From assembly GCA_032173965.1 (NCBI GenBank), contig CM063292.1, positions 3,858,001 to 3,922,000 of the forward strand: DNA of 64,000 bases. Direction: 5' to 3'. This document shows positions 1 through 13,125 of this stretch, piece by piece. The number at the start of each line of letters is the position of its first letter. The stretch's first letter is position 1. Position numbers and translations under genes: made by a program. Source of the stretch: Sitta carolinensis (taxonomy: Eukaryota > Chordata > Aves > Passeriformes > Sittidae). The notes under the pieces are model-generated. The model ran no database searches. It was not told the DNA's origin and saw nothing but the letters and a program-made list of their open reading frames with translations.

Positions 1-932
1 AAACCCATTCAGAGCTGGGGCTGGTTTCAATCCTCTCATTTATGTGCTTGCAGAAGACTAAAAAGCCATTTGGGGACTGCAAATAAGTGATGGTGAAGGT
101 TACTTGAAAAACAGCTGCTTTTTGGAATTATTTTGATGATTTTGTTTACACAAGATTCTGACACTTTCTCAGCCCAGCTCAGGGCCTCATTGAGCAAAGG
201 CAAAAAGATAATTCTAAAACGTATTAATCATATGTTGAATGCCTTCTTCAAAGCCTGTTACCTCCAGGTATACATCAAATGTCTGAAGATTCAGAAGGAA
301 GACAAAGATGCTCTCTATTTTTTTTTCCCCTGAATATATAAATAATTTAGAAATGATTCACTCTTTTTTTCACTTTTCCACCTATAAATGCAAGGTGCAC
401 TCAGTGATTTTGGAATAAACCGAGTACCCACAAATAATTGGAAGTCTCTAGAATGATGGTTGTATCAGAGAAAAACAAATATCCTTCTCCAGGTGGACAG
501 AGCACAGTGAAAGGTCACTGTATTTATTACATTTAAAGAACTTTTGAGAAAACCTCAATAATGATGTTATTTTCCAAGCTATAAAAAAAATTCCTTCACT
601 GCAGGTAGAACAAACCTTATGTTTAAAACAACAGCATGAGAGAAAATGATTGAGCAGGGCTGAAGGAGCAGACTGCACCTATTCAGCAGCCCAGGGAGCA
701 GGGAGGGCTCTGCCTTTCACATTTATGAGGCCCTGGAGGTGAATTCAGCCAACCCAGCTCCTCTCATTTCCTCCTCTCCCATCAAGGGCAGTGTCAAGCC
801 TGTATTCTTCCGAGATTCTGGGTGTCTGCTTTAAATGGAATGAGCTTTAAATAGAATACACCTCACTGGATTTTGGGGTTTTTTTCATCCACTGGATTTG
901 AGGAATATGAAGGTTTTATGGGATATTTTTTT

Positions 933-943
933 CCCCCCCCCCC
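933..943 (+). repeat. C11 homopolymer
   Basis: A run of eleven C follows a T run, just before the cytosine-free array at 951-1419. The switch from an all-C tract to a G-rich, C-free tract within 10 bases is abrupt. Confidence 0.9.
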
Positions 944-950
944 ACTTATC

Positions 951-1419
951 TAATGATGGTGGAAGGGAAGGGAAGGTTTGGGAAGGAAAGAGGGAAGGGA
1001 AGGTTTGGGAAGGTTTGGAAGGTTTGGGAAGGGAAGGTTTGGGAAGGTTTGGAAGGTTTGGGAAGGTTAGGGAAGGTTTGGGAAGGTTTGGGAAGGTTTG
1101 GGAAGGTTTGGGAAGGTTTGGGAAGGTTTGGGAAGGGAAGGTTTGGAAGGTTTGGGAAGGTTTGGGAAGGTTTGGGAAGGTTTGGGAAGGTTTGGGAAGG
1201 GAAGGTTTGGGAAGGGAAGGTTTGGGAAGGTTTGGGAAGGTTTGGGAAGGTTTGGGAAGGTTTGGGAAGGGAAGGGAAGGGAAGGGAAGGGAAGGGAAGG
1301 GAAGGGAAGGGAAGGGGAAGGGAAGGGAAGGGAAGGGAAGGGAAGGGAAGGGAAGGGAAGGGAAGGGAAGGGAAGGGAAGGGAAGGGAAGGGAAGGGAAG
1401 GGAAGGGAAGGGAAGGGGG
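951..1419 (+). repeat. Cytosine-free GGGAA/GGTTT pentamer array
   Basis: There is no C on the plus strand from 951 to 1419 (469 bases). From about 958 to 1263 two pentamers alternate, GGGAA and GGTTT, mostly as the decamer GGGAAGGTTT with occasional one-base slips. From about 1264 to 1417 the array is almost pure GGGAA, with one extra G near 1316. Runs of GGG separated by AA satisfy a G-quadruplex pattern many times over on the plus strand, and the pure part is a homopurine tract able to form triplex DNA. Long open frames run through it on both strands only because the array lacks stop codons; they are not genes. Confidence 0.97.
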
Positions 1420-4234
1420 CTTTGTAAAATTTTTCATTTTTAGCAGAGACTTTTTCATACCCAAACTGACTTTTCTGATGCTGCAGATGAACATCTGAAC
1501 TATATGGCTGAACTTACTGAGACTGCCCTACTAGAAGGAAAAACTGGAAGTCACCTATGGCTCATTTTGCAAGGAATCCCTGCCAGTCCCAGTTAGAGGT
1601 GGGATTCATTTGCTCCAAGGACCTTTAAGTAACAGATTCCTCCTACTGCCTCCCTGAATGTCACATTTCTGGGGCCTGGACACAGAATGTGTTCAGAAAA
1701 CCTCTTTCACTGCTGCAGTTGTTACCTGTACCATGAAGGACCCTGATGAACAGCAGGAGAGCTGAATTTACTCTCCTCTGAATATTAAACTGGTAGAAAA
1801 AAGGAGAATTTTATGACAATACATGGTTTTATTTCTTAAAATTAGCATTAACATATGGAGAGACCAGTTAATTTGCTAGAAATTTTGGGAGACTGAGGGA
1901 AGTGAAGGATAAATTTCTCTAAGGGTTTTAGTCTGCTCCCAGGTATAAATAAATGCAAAGTGGCCTTTATTATTATTTATTTATTTTTGCAGTACTGATG
2001 GGCAGAGAGCTGGGCAGTGACAAGACTTTCAGCAGATAAAACCTATTGATGATTTTTTAATTATTATCATATTTATCTCTAGGAAGTAGGCAAGGTATGA
2101 AAACTGTATTTTAGTGCTATACAAAAGCACTAAACTAATAGAAGCTAAAAAAACTCAAAAAAACCAAAAAACAACACAACAACACAAAAAAGAAGAAAGG
2201 AATGCTTCATTCTAAGTAGGTGAAAGAACAAAAATTTCTAGATAAAAATCCAGAGTCATCTTGCTCATCTCTTTTGGTACCTTGATGTTCCAAAAAGGAA
2301 CCATATCCTCGCCAGTTCATGACTCCTGCTCTTTGCAGAGAGGTAGAAGCTGCAATGAAAATGAGATTTTCTCCGTGTCAGAATCTTTGGCCTGGTGGTT
2401 GGCAACAAGCAGCATATGTGGCCAGATGAGAAACCCTGCCTTTCCTGCCCCAGGGGGGCACTGATTCCAAAGGAGGGAGATATTCTTTGTGCCAGTTTAC
2501 AGCTGATCAAGGGCCAGGCTGCCAACAGCAGATGTTCTGAGAGTGGGTAAAGTTCTTGGAGGGGTCTTTGGTGGGCAGTGCTGAGCAGCCCCACTCCAAG
2601 GATTCAAAACAACTTGTATCTCCAGAATATTTCAGCTACAAATTTCATCAATTCCCCAAACTTCTGGCATTTCAGCTTGTGCCAGCTGATGGGGATGAGA
2701 TGCCCTAGATTTACAAGCCCCTCCAGCTGAGAGCTGTCTGAAGTTATCCCAGTTTGAAAACTCTATTTTGGAAGCAGATAAGAACTCTGCAAGGTTTCAC
2801 ACTGTTCCAGTGGAAGCAGGAGGTACAGATGGAAGTTTACAGGCAGCATAATCTGCAGTGATACAGAATCTGTCTGAATTTTAAAAATGAAATCTCGAGC
2901 CAGCATTTTGTTTTCTGTGAAAAGCTGAGTGGGGAAAGGAGAATTTGGCCTGAACACTCCATATTTCAATCCATCTGAACACAATAAGTCTTCCAAGTCT
3001 GCTGACAAAGTGATGAATGAAGTCTACTGTACATAGTTTCTCTACTGGATATACAAGATTTTTTTTTTTTTTCTCAAATTATCCAGTCTACATCCAGTTG
3101 GCTCAACATTCATTGAGCAAAACGTTACTGCTCTATCAAAAAGCTATGATACAAGAATAATCATTTAGAGATCAGAGACATAGTGAACTTTCATGATTAA
3201 TGATCTCTTTCCTTTTCTGTTTTCCTCTCATAGCAGAAAAATCTTTATTATATCCTGAACATCCAGGTGAGCACCGAGCTCTCATTACCCAGGATGGGAA
3301 CAACGAAGACCTGGGGCCTCTAACCCTGTTAGCACAGAAAAATTCTGTTTCCAGGGTCAAGAATAAAGAATAATAGATATAAATGCAGTGTATTTGACTA
3401 ATGGCCATGGGTGGTGTGAGCCTGCCCCTCCAGCAATGTGAGGGGAACATTCCAAAGGCAGGGTCAGGGCAGTTCACTGGCAGCTGGGGTGAACCTGCTT
3501 TGGAAACTCTGAGATTTAAGCACATTGCAGCAACAGATGTATGCTTTGGCACTGCACAGCTGTGAAAAGGTCAGGAAAAATCTCAGCTATGCTAAATGGA
3601 TTTATTGCTTTCTGCTTTAAGGCTACTGATGGTCTCCATCTCCCATCACCCAGCTCCTTTTGCTGTTGCACATTTCATCTTTCCTTGAAAGGAAAATATT
3701 TATGATAAAGGAAAATGAAACATTCCTCTTGTAAGGGCCCATTCTGTGCTTATTTCATGTCTAGAATGTCACAGAGGGAGCATTCAGGACCCTTTCATTT
3801 TCTCACTGTTAATTTCTGTTTTCCTACCCAAACATCCTCTGTACACACATCCTTCTGGAACACAGACACCACTGCAGCCTGGCTGGATATGCTTTGTGCA
3901 AATGTTTAAGCATCCATTTGCTCCTTTTTATTAGTAGTAAGGAAGATAAGAATGAGCTAAGGGTATTTTTCTATCCTGATACTGAATTCTCTCTGTTTAG
4001 AGATTGACTGGCAGCTCTGCCCAGCTGGTGTGTCTGAGCACTGAGAATTAGCAGGGAGGCCAGAAGAGGCCAAGGATCTGTTCTTGTGGTCTGGACAGAG
4101 AGCAGTGGTGCACACCCACACACAGGGATTCAGCCTGTCAGACCTGCCTGGGGGGGCTGCAGGGGCACCTGAATGTGCTGCCTTAGAGCCCCCAATGCCC
4201 AAAGGGGGCTTCTTGCATAGGGATGAAGTGATTC
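1420..4234. other. Unique intronic sequence
   Basis: No gene, RNA or repeat family was recognised. It contains an A-rich stretch near 2150-2200 (CAACA and AAAAAC runs) and a T14 run at 3059-3072. Open frames here are short and lack flanking splice signals or recognisable domains. Confidence 0.6.
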
Positions 4235-4505
4235 GACAGGGGAATGGCTTTAAGCTGACAGAGGGCAGGGCTCAATGGGATATGGGGAAGGAAATGTTCC
4301 CTGTGAGGGTTTCCTGAAGCTCTGGAACAGGAGTCTAGAGAAGCTGGGGCTGCCCCTGGATCCCTGGAATACCCAAGGCCAGGCTGGACAGGGTTTGGAG
4401 CAGCCTGGGACAGTGGAAGGTGTCCCTGCCATGGCAGGGGTGGGATGGGAAGAGCTTTAAGGTGCCCTCCCACCCAAACCATTCTGGGATTTTATGATTC
4501 CATGA
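4235..4505 (+). mobile_element. CR1: CR1 LINE, 5'-truncated 3' end
   Basis: Sense orientation. Landmarks typical of avian CR1 tails appear in order: a CCCTGTGAGGGT block, AAGCTGGGGCTGCCCCTGG, CCAAGGCCAGGCTGGACAGG, GTGTCCCTGCCATGGCAGGG, TTTAAGGTGCCCTCCCACCC, and the terminal ATTTTATGATTCCATGA repeats. Only the last 270 bases or so remain, the usual 5' truncation of a non-LTR retrotransposon. No coding capacity is left. Confidence 0.92.
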
Positions 4506-7500
4506 ACAGCACAGGGGCTGTCCCAGGGGCACATGCTGGTTATGGTTCCTGTGAGGGCCATCCCTGGCAGGAGAAGCATCACCCCAGTCACAGAGGTGCC
4601 CCATGGTGGGGCTGGGGAGAGCAGGCAGCACAAGGCACCTCCACAGCCACTGGGCACCAGAGATGACACTTGCTGGGATGCCCAGAGTTTGTGCAATTCC
4701 CTCATCCTGATCCCAGCTAACACTCTGGGATGCCTGGAAATCCTTCAGCAGCAGCTTAGGTCCTCTGATTCCAAGCACACCAAATATCTCATGCAAATAA
4801 AAGCCATTCCCAGGAAATACAGGTGGCACCAATAAGATAAATAAGGATTTGGTATCAGCTTCAGTTTATACCCAATAGCTTTTCCACGGGGTTGGATGTT
4901 TACTAAATCAGGACATGTATGTAGAGCACGAGTTCATTAAGAGACTGGGCTATTCCTCTCTTTTAAGACTGGTTCTCCTTCTCCTGTAGACTCCTCCATG
5001 TAATGTGCTCATACATCTGCATCAATATTGCCACACTGAGCTCTTCCCAAGGACAGCCAGTACAGGAGGAATTAATTGGATCCTGACACACATTTCCAGA
5101 TACAGATTTTTCACCTGAGCTTGCCAGTTCTAGGGGAAATCATTTTAAGGGACAATAAATACCACTTTATTTCTGTACACAGCAGTGTGATATACTGTAA
5201 GCAGCCACCCTTCCTCCCCTTGGAAGGTAGAAAAATGCTGTGCTTGCAGGTACCTCAGAAACATCTCCTATTTCCTGACTCTGAGCAAGCTCGTAATTAG
5301 AGTGGAAACACGAGGAACAATTTCAATGGAGCTGTAAAACTCCAACAGGAGGGAAAAAAATCTATTTGAGGTTAGAACAAAATCTTTTTTTAATCTGGCT
5401 AATGCTGCTTTTGTGCTGATGCTGATCATTATATTTATGACTAACCATGGGACTTTCTAAAGCATTGACACCTGACTTCACTTACTAGAAAAGCAGTCAC
5501 TTGCAGATATTCAACTTGGTGATTAATATGCAGATACCTAATTTTTAGTGGATTAAACCATGTTGTATCAATTTGGTGGTCTTTAGGATTTATAATCAAA
5601 CCCTGACGACATCTGATTAATGCCAGCTCAGGCTCCCTGAACCTTTACAATATTCTTGCTCCTTTGGAGCTCGGATCACAGCAGGCTGATTACCCCTGAT
5701 TATCCTGAGTAACTGAGGTCAGAGGTTCGCTGGCACCACAGAACACATTTAATTCAATCAATTCACTGAGTGGAGCAGTTGGGGAAAAAAAAAATATATT
5801 CCAATTGCTGTAATATAGCATTAGAAAAATTGCCCAGGACTTCTGTGCTCCAACTGATGAGCATTTTTGCTTAATTTCTAATTTAGTATTCTGCTGGGGT
5901 TTGCAACTTCGATTACTTGTGATATTTTCACTCAAAGTCAGGGGCACTGAGCTTGGAGGGAGGAAGGAAAACCAGAGGGAGAAAGTTGCCTGCATTAAGC
6001 TGGATAATAACCTTTGTGACAGCCACACACGCTGGCATAGCTCAGCTGAGCCTGTCCTGGTCACCCTCTCTACTGGCAACTCACAAACTGCTCCTGCTTC
6101 TCACTGCATGTCCCTCTTGCCACCGCCAGATTTTTGGTGTTACATTCACTTCTGGTGGGTTTTTAGCGTTGTTCAGCAGAGATCCATTTCATCTGCCTGT
6201 GAGCAGAGAGGCTGTGATCAGCTGAGCAGAGCACCGTGGGCATTTCAGCCAGCCCAGAGCCCTCGTGGGTGCTCACAGGGCTTGGGAGCTCATCAAAGAC
6301 CCCACTCTGGACCTCAGCCACCTGAAGCACCAGGTGCTGTGTCTGGGGTGAAACACAAAAAAAATCTCTTACAAAAAAACCTCTTTTCCCTGAAAACCTC
6401 GAGGCGCTCTGCGGGCAAGCGTGCAGGAGCTCGGTGTGACTGCTGTGAGTGAGGTTTGCATCCTGCACAAGGATCCTGAGCCTGCTGCCACACAAACACT
6501 CCTTACTGAGCTCCCTGAGGCTGTGCCACAGGCAGGCTCTGCCTCCTGCCCAGGGAGGGGGATTATCCCAGCTCCAGGCACTGAGGGGGAAATCCTGCTC
6601 AAAGGGGCAGCAGAGGGTCTGACCAACGTGAGCGACATCAGAGACGGAAAATTCGGAGCTAACCTGGAGCTTCGGGGCAACAAGGGGGAGCAACACACAA
6701 AAGCACATTCCCAAAGACATGGGCATGACCCTGATGGTCCCAAGGGGTCAGTGTGAGCATCCCCTTTGTCCTGGCAGAGCACTGCAGGTGGCCAGCTCCC
6801 CACAACACCCTGACCACAAACGCTGGAGTGAAACCAACTTTATGGCTCAGAGGAGCAAGGGAATGATGAGAGAATCAGCAGGAGAAGGGGCAGGAGCTAA
6901 GAGAAGTGTGTAAGACTTTTACATCTGTCCTATTATCACTATTGAAAATTTTTCTGAGTCGAAGAATATTTGTTTGTTTCAGCAATTCAGTCAGAATTAA
7001 CAATGATTCCCAGATTAGGATGAACTTGTACTAGTTTTCAATTTTATTAACATTAAATTCTTGGCTTTATATGTAAGGTGGGATTCCCTTTGCCCACCAA
7101 CAAGATTTTGAATGCAAAATACAACATCAGGTTAGCCACTCCCTGCAATGCTTCCTCCCAAATTAAAGCAACTTTCTTGAGTAGAATTCCTTAATAAAGG
7201 AAATGAAGTCTTAGACCTCTGTTTTCTCTGCAAGCAGGAGAAAGTTGCAATTTAATTTTCTGCTTGCTCACAGAGAAGATCCATTTTCTATATGTTCCTT
7301 TGGGGTACTTTGGGATGAAAAATGCTATAGGTTATAAAACATCCTCTTAATAAAGCTCACTCTAAACTATCTCTGGAATTGATGAATTTCCTCCTGAACC
7401 CCTGGGCACATTTGCCCACAGGACAAACCCTGGAGCAGCTGCCAGCATTCCTTACCTTAAGAGAAGCCCAGAGCAGGGCTGCAGGACAGAAATTTGGTGT

Positions 7501-9840
7501 ATTAGAGAAGATCACAGTGTCCTGAATGGGACACAAAGCTGGGAATCTATAGACAGTGGCTATAGAGCCCTCACAGTGCCTGCAGGCTCTCCTTTGTGTG
7601 TGAAATATTCTCAGCCTGCTCGACTACAAAATCCCAAACAAATAAAAAGACAACACCCAAATGACTTAATCAATTCTCCACATCAAACACAAAAACACAG
7701 GTAGAGAAGAAAACATACAGCAGCCAAATCCCATGGCATCAAAGCCCTCAAAATCTATACACCCTTCTCCTCCCGTGCTGAGGATGAAAGGAGAAGAAAC
7801 CACAGACAGCAGATGTTGGTTTTGTCACTTATTCTGTGCTGGAAAAAGAACTGTGGACAACAAAGGAGATGTGATGCTGTGCAAAGAGCAAAACTCTGCT
7901 GAGGAGTGTGAGGAGCTGCTGCCCAGGCAGGATCAGCACTGGGGCCACAGCCCCTGGTGCTGCCCACGGCGTGGGGGGCAGAGAGCCCTGGCACAGGCAG
8001 AGGTCAAAGCTCAGGGCTCTACAATAATTCTGTGTGCAAATGGGCTGCTGTGGATGAAAGGACTGTCTGGCTGTCCTGCACAGGGACAGGAACTGCTGGG
8101 CTTCGCTCTGGGCAAGGGAAATCCTCACCAGCTAAGAGGCACCTGCAGGGAGGCTGAAGGGCTGTGGGGAATTGCTGGGACATCACAGAGACTGTAACCT
8201 CAAAGCTCTTATAGGGAAAATAAGCAAATACTGGAAATTATATAAATAAGTGGGAGGAATTTGAGGGTATCTTGAGAACCCTTTCCCAAAAATTTACTGA
8301 GAAGCCCAAATCCAAGAACCTATACAGAATAAAACACGTATGTTTTTCTAACTTTTTTAAGGGTCATGATGCTCCTGAACACCCAGGAAGTTCGCTGGAT
8401 TGCCATGATTTTTTTTTTTCTGTGATAATTTCCTGACAGATTCCAGTCTGAAACTCCCTCACCCAAGACTCTTCATTCTGCTGGGTTTGGCACTGACAGC
8501 TGGAGATACAGGGTGGAACTCCAAAGTAACACTTGCCTTCCTTCCTGCAGATAAAAATTGTGCCTGTAGCTTTCCTAGCTGGTCATGTCCTCTTTTGGAA
8601 ACAAAATATAAGGAAAGGGGAGAGGAAAATAACTCTGATCTCAGCCTAGGGAAGGATCCAAAGGGGATTAGAGTGGCAGCACTAGATATCAAAATTTTGT
8701 TGTTTTGAGACCATAATATGGGCACTGTAGCAAAATTCTTGCTCCACTTAGAACTCCTCTATTTTTATTAGTGAATTAAAACTCTTCTCTTGCAGTCCCG
8801 CAGGAGCAAACTGCTCCTGCCAAGCAGACAAGATTTTTGAAGAAAATCATGCTTTTAACAAATCTCAGCCATTACTTCATCATTTTCCTGAATTGTCTGG
8901 CAAAAAGGAATGTAAAGGCCTGCATTAAAATTCTGGAGCAGCTATGAAATGAAGAAAGCAGATTGATTTGCATTCTGTTCCACTCCTCTCTTTGCCAAAG
9001 TGATTTTTATAAAAAAAAAAACCTAAAAATTAAAAAGACTTAAACCCCACAATCTGAGCCTGAGAATTCAGTTTTCAGCATCAAACCGCTGATTATCTTT
9101 TTTAAAAAATTGCTTACAATATAAACCCTTAGAAACAGGGCTTACAGAAGAAATGCTGCCAGAACCCCTAGAACGTGTCATCCACTCATTCCTCACATGG
9201 AATTAAAGCCAAATGCCACCCTTGCATTGCCCACACACCCTGCCAACAAACGAGGATTGAGACAGGCTGAGAGCACTGTCTGGGGGGTTTATGCTCATTT
9301 TTTTCCATGGCAACATCTCTGTTTCACGTGCACAGTTTCACTGCCTCCAATTGCATTGTCTTGTTTGGTTTATCCCTTCCAGGGAGCACCTGCCACGTCT
9401 CCACTCTGCTGCAGGGCACAGAAAGCACATTTGGAGTGTCTGGGGCCAGCTGACACTTGTTCCTCAGCCATAAATTTCACTCCAATCACACCCAACCTTC
9501 TCACCTCTCCCACTTCCCAGCCATTATTTGTCCATTCCTTGGTTTTCTCCAACAGCTAGCTGAGAAATTGCATCTCCTCCACTGGCCCTGAAGTGCCAGC
9601 CTAAAAGATTGAGCACAGCTGCCATGTGCCACCTCATCCTGGCAGGGACAATGTCCTTGGGGACCACCTGCACAGACAGCAAGGGACTTTTCCACTCAGG
9701 TCCTGGGTGTCCCTGTGCCTGGGTTTTGAGAATAGCCTTGAGGAGATGGGATTTAAATTGTATTGAGGGTATTAGTCCAAAGTGAATGAAGTGCAGAGCA
9801 TACTTCTCGTTTATATCCCCAGAGTGATAAATGTGAGAGT

Positions 9841-9843
<3 letters not shown>

Positions 9844-9881
<38 letters not shown>
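9844..9881 (+). repeat. Poly-T tract (38 T)
   Basis: An uninterrupted run of 38 T. On the minus strand it would be a poly-A tract, but no polyadenylation signal or gene-like sequence precedes it there, and the avian CR1 family does not leave poly-A tails. A simple homopolymer is the better reading. Confidence 0.95.
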
Positions 9882-10859
9882 CTAAGGCAAAGAAAATGGG
9901 AAACCAACACGGATTTCAGGCACATGAGAAATAGCTTATGAATTTAGATGATAGTTCAGCAGAAATAAATTGTACATCTGTTCATTCATTTTAATAAAGC
10001 AGGGAAATGACACACTGCTGGAGCCTTTGGAGAATGCTGGTATTTCTAAATGATGATCCTATAATAGTAGCATTAACATTTGTAATGCTGCCCATACTTT
10101 AAGAATTTAAGAAAAATACATGGCATAAGTGAGCTTCAACCTATAGTCTGGACTCCAGGCATTAAAAAGTGAATAGGGTGCTTCCTGAATACTCCCAAAT
10201 TAGTTCAGGAAAAGCTCTACAACGGCTTTCCCATGTACCACAGATAATCCTCTCAGGGTGGGTTGATAAAGCACACTTATTATTTCTGAATAAATAATTC
10301 AGATGTGCAACATGTAGCTGAATTTCTGCTGACTAGAAGCCCAGTCTACATTTCCAGGCAGCTCAAGTGAAGTGTTTTCCATGAAAGTAGTCCACTAAAG
10401 AAACCAAGGGGCTGCTTTTCCTGGCTTTGTGGGTGCATGGAAACAGGAATTCAGGCTGCAGCAGAACCTTTCCCCTGCAGCCCCCCTAACACAGAAGTCA
10501 GAAATGGAAAAACTTTGATGTTTCTATGCTGCCATTGTTTACAAAGCCAACGTGCAAATTTGAGAAATAAACCAGTGAGACTGCAGGGGATGTGCATTTT
10601 AAAAGCTGTGTTTTGATTTTCCAAGCTGATCTCCATGGGAAATAATAAATTAGGAGTTCAATAATAACTGCCATGTTCCCTTTAAAAGCACAATTATTAA
10701 GATCATTAAAATTTCCTTTTAATTGACTGCATTAAAGCAATTGCTGCTGGAGTAAGGAGCATCTAAAGCTGATTAGTGCTCACATATTGCTTTGATTGTT
10801 GGAACCCTGGACACAGAGGATTTCAGATTTTCTGTGCTGACAGGAACTGATCCTCAAAA

Positions 10860-11350
10860 GTACACTACATTTAACCTAAAGCCATAAAAAAGCTTCCAAA
10901 ACTAAGCAATAGCACTAAAATTGTAAGCCTATAGTTAAATAAAAGTGTATTATATCACAAAATAAAAAAATAAAATTTAAAGTTGTAAGTTATAGCAATA
11001 CATATATAACATATAATCCAAACTAAAAATAAGAAAGACATATTAAACCACATAAATAAGTGTAAGTTTCAGTGTAAAGTAAGTTAAAATTAAGCCTAAG
11101 TAAGAATATATTTCATGCTTCTTCAAGTGCCTGAGTAGAAGCAAAGTGCCTGAAGTTCCAGTTAAAAATTCAGTGCTTCCCACAGACATAACTAAAACAC
11201 AGTAGAATATTGTTTAACATTTTTAGATAGAACCATAAACATAAACAGATAAAACATGTACACAGATAGACAGTGTACACAAATTTACATAAAAATGAGT
11301 AAAAACTGACACTGCCTTTTGCATTTTAAGGTATAATTTTAATAGGTGCA
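10860..11350 (+). repeat. A-rich, T/C-poor low-complexity stretch
   Basis: Plus-strand A greatly exceeds T, with many TAAA, ATAAA and AACATA motifs. It looks like a decayed A-rich tandem or simple sequence; no unit length is clear. Confidence 0.5.
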
Positions 11351-11623
11351 GAAAAATTGTTTTAGAATGGTGTTTTTAGCAGATTACTCAATTTAGGGTT
11401 ACAAATCTCAGGATTTATCAAGGGAAGCTGCAGGAGCTGCTCAGAAAAGGGTTAACCAGAAAATTTTAGCAGGGACTTGAAACATTCCAAACTGTCACCT
11501 TCAGAGCGATGTATTCATATAATAAACAACTTTATGCCAATCAACTACTGCTCTGGTCTCTCTGAAAGAGAAAAAAACAACTCTGCCAAACCAACTTGGC
11601 ACCCAAGACCTTTTTTTGATGCC

Positions 11624-11781
11624 CAATCACACTGGTAAAACCAGAGGGACATCAAGAAGAAATCCCTCCTTTCAGAAGGAAGGAACAACATAAATATCAT
11701 TACAAAAACATTCCACCGTGCTCATGACAATTTCCTGAGAAAGAACACCAGAAAACCAAAATATCCTGAAACCAGACTGCA
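11624..11781 (-). mobile_element. Partial copy of LTR family 1 (upstream half only)
   Basis: On the minus strand the copy starts TGCAGTCTGGTTTC at 11781 and runs through TTTTGGTTTTCTGGTGTTCT, GGAATGTTTTTGTAATGATA, GGAGGGATTTCTTCTTGATG and CCCTCTGGTTTTACCAG. Homology to the LTRs at 13126, 25331 and 38059 and to the palindromic element at 37987 stops at GTGATTG (11624-11630), the same place where the palindromic element turns back on itself. The TATA-like and AATAAA parts seen in the full LTRs are absent, and no target-site duplication was found. Confidence 0.8.
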
Positions 11782-12510
11782 GCCTGGGCTCTCCCTGCAG
11801 CTCCAGCAGGCAGCCAAACCCACCCAACAGGAGCCCAGGGGAGCAGGACCCTGCGCAGGGTTTGGATCTCTGGTGGGTTCTGGAGCAGAGAAATCCCCCT
11901 GGGACACACAGAGCGCCCAGGGGTGAACACTGCCCAGCCACAGAATTTACTGGCTGGAGCAGCATTTTAATCATTGTCTGGAGGAGAGAAAACAGCTCCC
12001 AGGGCTGTCAGGCAGCCCCAGCACAGGGCATGACAAACCCTTCCGTGCCAGCAGCGCCACGCAGAGCCTGAGTCACGGGAAAAGGACATGACAGAGTTCA
12101 ACCACTCCAGGCAAAGTTGAATTTATTTACTTATGGCTTCAATTATTATTTAAGATGGAAAATTTGAAAAGGTCAGAACTGCTAAATCAGAAAGCCTGCC
12201 CTTCATTTGTCTCCAAACGTACGCAGGTTTCTGAGCTTCGTTCGGCCCTGAATCAATTAATCAGAAACAATGTTCTTTGTTTTCAAATGCCAGTTGTGTT
12301 GTTTCTAAATATGGAAATGTATTGTGTTATTTCCAAATGGACTTGTTGATCTTAGAGCTCCTCACCAACCTAAATGATTCCGTGGCTCTGTGAAGCAGAC
12401 AAGTAAAGCCAGGTTTCATTTTTGTTTTAACCCATGTTAGAAAATGCAGCTTTAGGAAAAGGAAACATCAGGTCTTCAGTTTTAGGCAGACAGACACCTG
12501 TGGGCCTGTG

Positions 12511-12549
12511 TGTGTATATTTATATATATATATATATGTATGTATGTAT
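12511..12549 (+). repeat. TG/TA microsatellite
   Basis: A compound dinucleotide and tetranucleotide tract: TGTGTGTATATT, then (TA)n, then (TGTA)n. Confidence 0.9.
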
Positions 12550-12781
12550 AGAAATCCAGATTTACTTCCCAGCCTGAAACTGCATTCCCATCTCCATTTG
12601 GATGGGAGCCACAGCTTGGATGCAGGCAGTTAAGAATATCAATACTACAGATAAATCTTCTTCCCTGATATTATTTCAGCAACTGTTGGTTTAGATTTAA
12701 GCTTATTTAGCAGGATTGATTTTCCTTATGTTTCTTTCAAAACTTCCTCACATAACTCCTTTGATTTTTCAAACTTTATTT

Positions 12782-12835
12782 CTGTTTGTTTGTTGTTTTT
12801 TTGTTTTTTTTTTTTTTTTTTTTTTTAAAAAAAAA
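12782..12835 (+). repeat. T-rich tract ending T23-A9
   Basis: TTTG repeats lead into 23 consecutive T followed directly by 9 A, a junction able to form a short T/A hairpin. Confidence 0.9.
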
Positions 12836-13125
12836 GATTGCTTTCAACCCTTTAAACTTCTCTAGGATGGCAGCGCTCTCCTCACCATCAGTCTTCTAAA
12901 TGAAACAAAATCATTGATGTCAGGACATCTGACAGTGCCAGGCAATGTCTGGGCACTGCCAGCCTCAGTGGCTGGAGGGGGGCAAAACCAACGAGCTGGG
13001 GAGGAGGAAATAAAGCCTAAAAGGAGCAAAGGAGGGGATGTTTGGAAGCCAACAGCCACGGGATTGGATTTAGAGGAGGCAGGCAAGGGGTGTACCCAGA
13101 GTCCTGGGAGCCCTGGGCAAACAGG

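Larger units (their letters stand above)
4506..11623. other. Unique intronic sequence
   Basis: About 7 kb without recognised genes. It includes a GC-richer, moderately CpG-bearing block at about 6380-6680, a T38 run at 9844-9881 and an A-rich stretch at 10860-11350. A 183-codon frame on the plus strand at 5901-6452 and a 187-codon frame on the minus strand at 6163-6726 overlap each other, show low-complexity composition and resemble no family; I regard both as chance. Confidence 0.55.

Noticed and set aside
898..1498. Three overlapping open frames of 109-182 codons on both strands
   Set aside because: They exist only because the GGGAA/GGTTT array contains no stop codons; the peptides are monotonous GREGKGREGK-like repeats.
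5901..6726. Overlapping 183-codon (+) and 187-codon (-) frames
   Set aside because: They overlap on opposite strands in a GC-richer patch; neither shows a domain, signal peptide or splice structure.
9844..9920. T38 run as the poly-A tail of a minus-strand retrocopy
   Set aside because: No polyadenylation signal, gene-like sequence or target duplication was seen beside it.
10142..10160. TATAGTCTGG as a left end for the partial LTR at 11624-11781
   Set aside because: Homology does not extend past these ten bases.
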